Shown in pieces: positions 23,823 through 27,026 of a stretch of 27,026 nucleotides of DNA. The stretch is taken from positions 1-27,026 of the IMG/VR virus record IMGVR_UViG_3300014839_001263. One strand, given 5' to 3'. The stretch's first letter is position 1. Each line of letters begins with the position of its first letter. Both the position numbers and the translations under genes were made by a program. The DNA comes from a virus. A model generated the notes under the pieces. It saw only the letters and a list, made by a program, of their open reading frames with translations. It was not told where the DNA came from and made no database searches.

Positions 23823-25781
23823 ATGCCAATAGATCCCTCTAATGATGCCCCCTTAAAGTCATCGCAAGATATCTTTGAAAGGATGAAATCATCAATATTA
23901 AATATTGATCCGGTATATTTCTGCGAAGAAAACTTAACATTAGATGGAAAACCCTTTAGATTAAGAGGCAACGGCTACAAGCCGTTCGTTGATATTTATA
24001 GATATATTGGCATCCAAGCTTTAAATAGAACATCAAAATCAAAAATAGTTCTTTTAAAGGGAAGACAGGTTGGAGCCACAACAATGGGCGTTAATATTGA
24101 ATTGTTTTTCATGGGTTGCGGAATGTTTGGAACAAATAATCGACCTCCTATGCGTGTTATGCATCTATTTCCACAATTGGATTATTCAAAAGCTCACGCA
24201 AAAACCAAATTAAATCCAGCAATAACCCAATCAAAATCAACCATTATAAAAGGTGGAAAAACAAAGGGTATAATGGAAACCATGCTTGCTCAAAATTCGA
24301 GCAGCGACTCCTTGGAATTTAAAGAATTCCAAAATGGTAATCATATATGGATTGAATCAGTTGGTGTTGATGGAGGAAGAGTTAGAGGCAGAACTGCTGA
24401 TTGTATATTTTTTGATGAAGTTCAAGATATGTTTAAAAGAGCCATTCTTAATGCAACTCAAGTTTTAAACAAATCGCAATACGGACATCCTGGAACTGGT
24501 GTTCAAGTTTATATGGGCACCCCAAAATCAAAGGACTCTGTTTATTATGATATTTGGATGGATTCAACGCAAGCCTTTTATTATTTTGGTTGCGAAGCTT
24601 GCGGAAAGGAATTTCCATTTTATATATCAGGATCTGATAGTTGGGAAAAAATTTGGTTGGAAGACTTTTATAAGAAATGTGATCATTGCGAAAAAGAATT
24701 TTCAGAAAAAAAACATAAGGGATTTCAAATAAGATGCCCGCTTTGCAATCATATACAAGATAAAAGAGAATCCGCAGAAAGAGGGAAATGGGTTGGCAAA
24801 GAAGATAAAATTTATGAATATGTTGGGTTTCATATAAACGTTCTTTATATGCCCGAATTTGATAGAGAGACAATTATGGCGAAAAAGCCGGGAATTTCAT
24901 CAACGGTTGATGAAACCACTTGGCAAAACGAAGTTTTAGGGGAATTTTATTCTGGGGGAAATCTTGTAATTTCTGCCGAAGAAATTCGTGCAAAATGTGC
25001 CGATTATAATAGAAAATTTAGGAAAATTATCCTTCCAGAAGAATGTCTTAATGATAGAAATGTTTATGTCGGGTGCGACTGGGGGAAAAAAGTAGATCTT
25101 AGTCAAATATCAAAAGGTGAAAATAAAGCGCATGGCTCTGAAGGACAATCATATAGTTGTGTTGTAGTTTTGCAAGTGGAAGGTCCTCAACTTTTTAGCA
25201 TTCAATTTGCAACAAAATTAAGAAGCAACGATAGGGTTTATAAAATGGAATTTCTTGAAGAAGTTATGAAGAATTATAATGTTAAAACCGCTGTTGGAGA
25301 CGTTGGATATGCTTATGATTTAATGTGCGATTTTCAAAGCACTTATGGTGATAGATTTGTTGCAAGCGAAGCTTCGGGTAGTCAAATGCGCACGAAAGTA
25401 AAATGTGATCATGATGAACTTTTAAAGACAATCCGCTTTGAAAAAGATTATTACATTGAAAAGTTATTTACTTTATTAAGAGCGGGAGCTATAAGGTTTC
25501 CTTTTGGAAGCTGGGAAAGTGTCGCCTGGCTTGTTCATCATTGTTCTAGTATGATTGTAAAACCACAAGTCGATAAATTAGGCAATGTCAAAATAAGATA
25601 CTCAAAGTCGCAGACTCCAAATGATGGCCTAATGAGTTTAATTAACGCATACTTAGCATATGAATATGATATAACAAATGGGTTTAGAAATGTTAAAAAT
25701 ATATCTTCATCTGGTTATGCAGAAACTAAGCAACCATTAGCGATTGGCGCTTATGTTCCAAGAATGCGCACAACAATGTAA
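23823..25781 (+). CDS. Terminase large subunit, GpA-like
   Basis: The product has 652 residues and is the ATP-driven DNA packaging motor with a headful or site-specific nuclease. The ATPase domain shows a terminase-type Walker A, LLKGRQVGATTMG (80-87 core), in which the usual Lys before Thr is replaced and Arg81 may serve instead. Walker B is CIFFDEVQDM (Asp198, Glu199). A zinc-binding insert with three CxxC pairs (CEAC at 257-260, CDHC, CPLC) follows, as in GpA-type terminases. The GFHINVLYMPEF segment also matches that family. The C-terminal RNase H-like nuclease shows VGCDWGKK (Asp419) and AVGDVGYAYD. No ribosome binding site is evident, so translation probably relies on coupling with the gene four bases upstream. 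The portal gene follows. Confidence 0.93.
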   Translation: MPIDPSNDAPLKSSQDIFERMKSSILNIDPVYFCEENLTLDGKPFRLRGNGYKPFVDIYRYIGIQALNRTSKSKIVLLKGRQVGATTMGVNIELFFMGCGMFGTNNRPPMRVMHLFPQLDYSKAHAKTKLNPAITQSKSTIIKGGKTKGIMETMLAQNSSSDSLEFKEFQNGNHIWIESVGVDGGRVRGRTADCIFFDEVQDMFKRAILNATQVLNKSQYGHPGTGVQVYMGTPKSKDSVYYDIWMDSTQAFYYFGCEACGKEFPFYISGSDSWEKIWLEDFYKKCDHCEKEFSEKKHKGFQIRCPLCNHIQDKRESAERGKWVGKEDKIYEYVGFHINVLYMPEFDRETIMAKKPGISSTVDETTWQNEVLGEFYSGGNLVISAEEIRAKCADYNRKFRKIILPEECLNDRNVYVGCDWGKKVDLSQISKGENKAHGSEGQSYSCVVVLQVEGPQLFSIQFATKLRSNDRVYKMEFLEEVMKNYNVKTAVGDVGYAYDLMCDFQSTYGDRFVASEASGSQMRTKVKCDHDELLKTIRFEKDYYIEKLFTLLRAGAIRFPFGSWESVAWLVHHCSSMIVKPQVDKLGNVKIRYSKSQTPNDGLMSLINAYLAYEYDITNGFRNVKNISSSGYAETKQPLAIGAYVPRMRTTM

Positions 25782-25816
25782 ATTTTCTTCATGTAAAAAT
25801 TGTGGTAATTCTTTGT

Positions 25817-25830
25817 TATATATTTAATTG
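25817..25830 (+). promoter_or_regulatory. Candidate promoter box before portal gene
   Basis: The 58-base gap between terminase and portal holds TATATATTTAATT just before a GAGG site. It is like the boxes at 6031 and 14612 in position and composition. There is no clear -35. The AT-rich background makes this weak. Confidence 0.18.
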
Positions 25831-25839
25831 AGGTTAAAT

Positions 25840-27026
25840 ATGTCTTCAGAAAACGATAAATATAATACAAGTAGAAGTGATCGGTTTGTTATGTCTCGGC
25901 AGGGAATTCCACAAGCTCCTTCCTATAAAGGATCAAAAGCTATAAGCGAGCAAAGACGCGCCGAATTAAGTAATCAAATTGAAAGGGGCGAATTTACCGA
26001 GGCTTTTGGTGGCAACAGGGACTCCTCTTCTTCATCTTCAAAAAAAATAAATAAAACTTCAGAAATGTCATATGCCTGCCTTGCAAAAGGAATTAAAAAG
26101 GAGGCAGCCACTTCTACTTCTAGTAATGGTAATTCGTGGGGTGGCGGCGGCGGAACTGTAAGACAAGGTCCAGAGGTGTATTCGCCATTATGGTTAACTT
26201 CTAATACACATATGCCCAGGGATAGGAATACAACTAATGCTTGGAATCGTGCATTTTTCGCGTTAAATCCAATTGTAAATAACGCTCTTTCCCTCCATTC
26301 AACATACCCAGTTTCAAAATTAAATATAACTTGCCCAAACAAAGAAGTTGAAGAGTTTTTTGTTAATATGGTTGAAGAAATTGATTTGTTAAATGTTTGT
26401 GTGCAAATGGCTCAAGAGTTTTTCGTTACTGGCGAAGTTTTCCCGTTATTGGAACTAGATGACGGAAATAGAAAATGGACGCGCTGCGTTATTCAAAGCC
26501 CAGATTTTATGTATGTTAAAAGAACAGCGCTTGCAACTGAACCTGAAATAAGTTTGCGACCAGATCCTGAATTAAGAAAAATAGTTTTTGATAATGATCA
26601 GGAATCAATTAAATTAAGGAAGCAATTACCATCAGATATTATAAAATATGTTAAAGCTGGTAAAAATATTCCTTTGGATAATTTTTATGTATCTCATCTT
26701 GCAAGAAAAATAAGCCCTTATGATACGCGTGGAACAAGCTTAATCGTTCCTTGTTATAAAGCATTAATGCTTTGGGATAAAATTCGCGAATGCAAATACG
26801 CGCAAGCGGATAATCTTATAAATCCCATAACTTTGGTGAAATTAGGCGGAAGTGCGGATGCGGAATTTAAAGTAACTCCAGCTGATTTGGAAACGTGGCG
26901 ACAATTGCTTGAGGAAGCACAATATGATAAAGATTTCAAAATCATTACTCACGGAAGCGTATCCATAGAAAGAATTGGCGCCCAATCAATTATTGATGTA
27001 TCCAATGATATAACCCAATTGATTAA
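25840..27026 (+). CDS. Portal protein (3' end outside window)
   Basis: The frame from the ATG at 25840 (GAGG site upstream) stays open for 395 codons to the right edge, so the gene is partial. The first 100 residues are Ser/Lys/Gly-rich and look disordered (SSSSSSKKINK, WGGGGGTV). The core then shows the portal pattern: ALNPIVNNALSLHSTYPVSK (the buried strand and helix after an Asn-Pro), then MAQEFFVTGEVFPLLELDDG (the conserved E-[FY]...G-E-x-F-P segment), W-x-x-x-x-I-Q-S-P-D-F, and an Arg-Gly-Thr-Ser-Leu clip-like region. Portals form the dodecameric ring through which the terminase pumps DNA. The immediately preceding terminase gene supports the call. A Lys-x-Ala site lies at 87-89 in the flexible part. 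Confidence 0.86.
   Translation, partial: MSSENDKYNTSRSDRFVMSRQGIPQAPSYKGSKAISEQRRAELSNQIERGEFTEAFGGNRDSSSSSSKKINKTSEMSYACLAKGIKKEAATSTSSNGNSWGGGGGTVRQGPEVYSPLWLTSNTHMPRDRNTTNAWNRAFFALNPIVNNALSLHSTYPVSKLNITCPNKEVEEFFVNMVEEIDLLNVCVQMAQEFFVTGEVFPLLELDDGNRKWTRCVIQSPDFMYVKRTALATEPEISLRPDPELRKIVFDNDQESIKLRKQLPSDIIKYVKAGKNIPLDNFYVSHLARKISPYDTRGTSLIVPCYKALMLWDKIRECKYAQADNLINPITLVKLGGSADAEFKVTPADLETWRQLLEEAQYDKDFKIITHGSVSIERIGAQSIIDVSNDITQLI

Noticed and set aside
1-27026. tRNA, rRNA, CRISPR array, insertion sequence or attachment site
   Set aside because: No cloverleaf-like segments, direct repeat arrays, transposase motifs or paired terminal repeats were found by eye. The few gaps are at most about 100 bases.

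Overview
The window looks like part of the genome of a large, tailed, double-stranded DNA phage, or of a prophage or plasmid-like relative. All 29 genes lie on the + strand, packed almost end to end with many 1-4 base overlaps. A replication and recombination block is followed by a head-packaging block with a terminase large subunit and a portal protein. The DNA is AT-rich. Most genes have clear AGGAG-type ribosome binding sites. 26 of the 28 visible stop codons are TAA, two are TGA and none is TAG, which fits the standard code. The host cannot be named from this sequence.

Left part (1-13145), replication, recombination and chaperones. It opens with the C-terminal part of a trigger-factor-like chaperone, cut by the window edge. 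Two small unknown genes follow, then a DnaE-type DNA polymerase III alpha subunit carrying a 444-residue intein with a LAGLIDADG endonuclease in its GPGRG/S active-site loop. Next come five small unknown genes, several with zinc ribbons, a gp32-like single-strand-binding protein, a RuvC-like resolvase, a full zinc-containing DnaJ, a RecA/UvsX recombinase, a double zinc-ribbon protein, and a DnaG-type primase reduced to its catalytic core. Together these could build a largely self-contained replisome and recombination machine, but no helicase, clamp or proofreading exonuclease is in view.

Middle (13146-14635), regulation and a homing gene. A sigma-region-4-like helix-turn-helix protein is overlapped at its end by a GIY-YIG homing endonuclease. 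A short gap with two tandem TATAAT boxes then marks the module boundary.

Right part (14639-27026), morphogenesis and packaging. It holds a run of unrecognised proteins (a 569-residue protein, a zinc-ribbon protein, a possible small terminase subunit, a 680-residue protein with an Ala/Pro-rich linker), a CCA-adding-enzyme/poly(A)-polymerase-type nucleotidyltransferase, four more unknowns, the GpA-like terminase large subunit, and a portal protein that runs off the right edge.

The most interesting points are the trigger-factor-like gene together with DnaJ, the intein in a polymerase whose PHP domain has lost its metal ligands, a possible split primase, the nucleotidyltransferase among head genes, and a recurring Lys-x-Ala motif in the morphogenesis proteins that might be a processing site.
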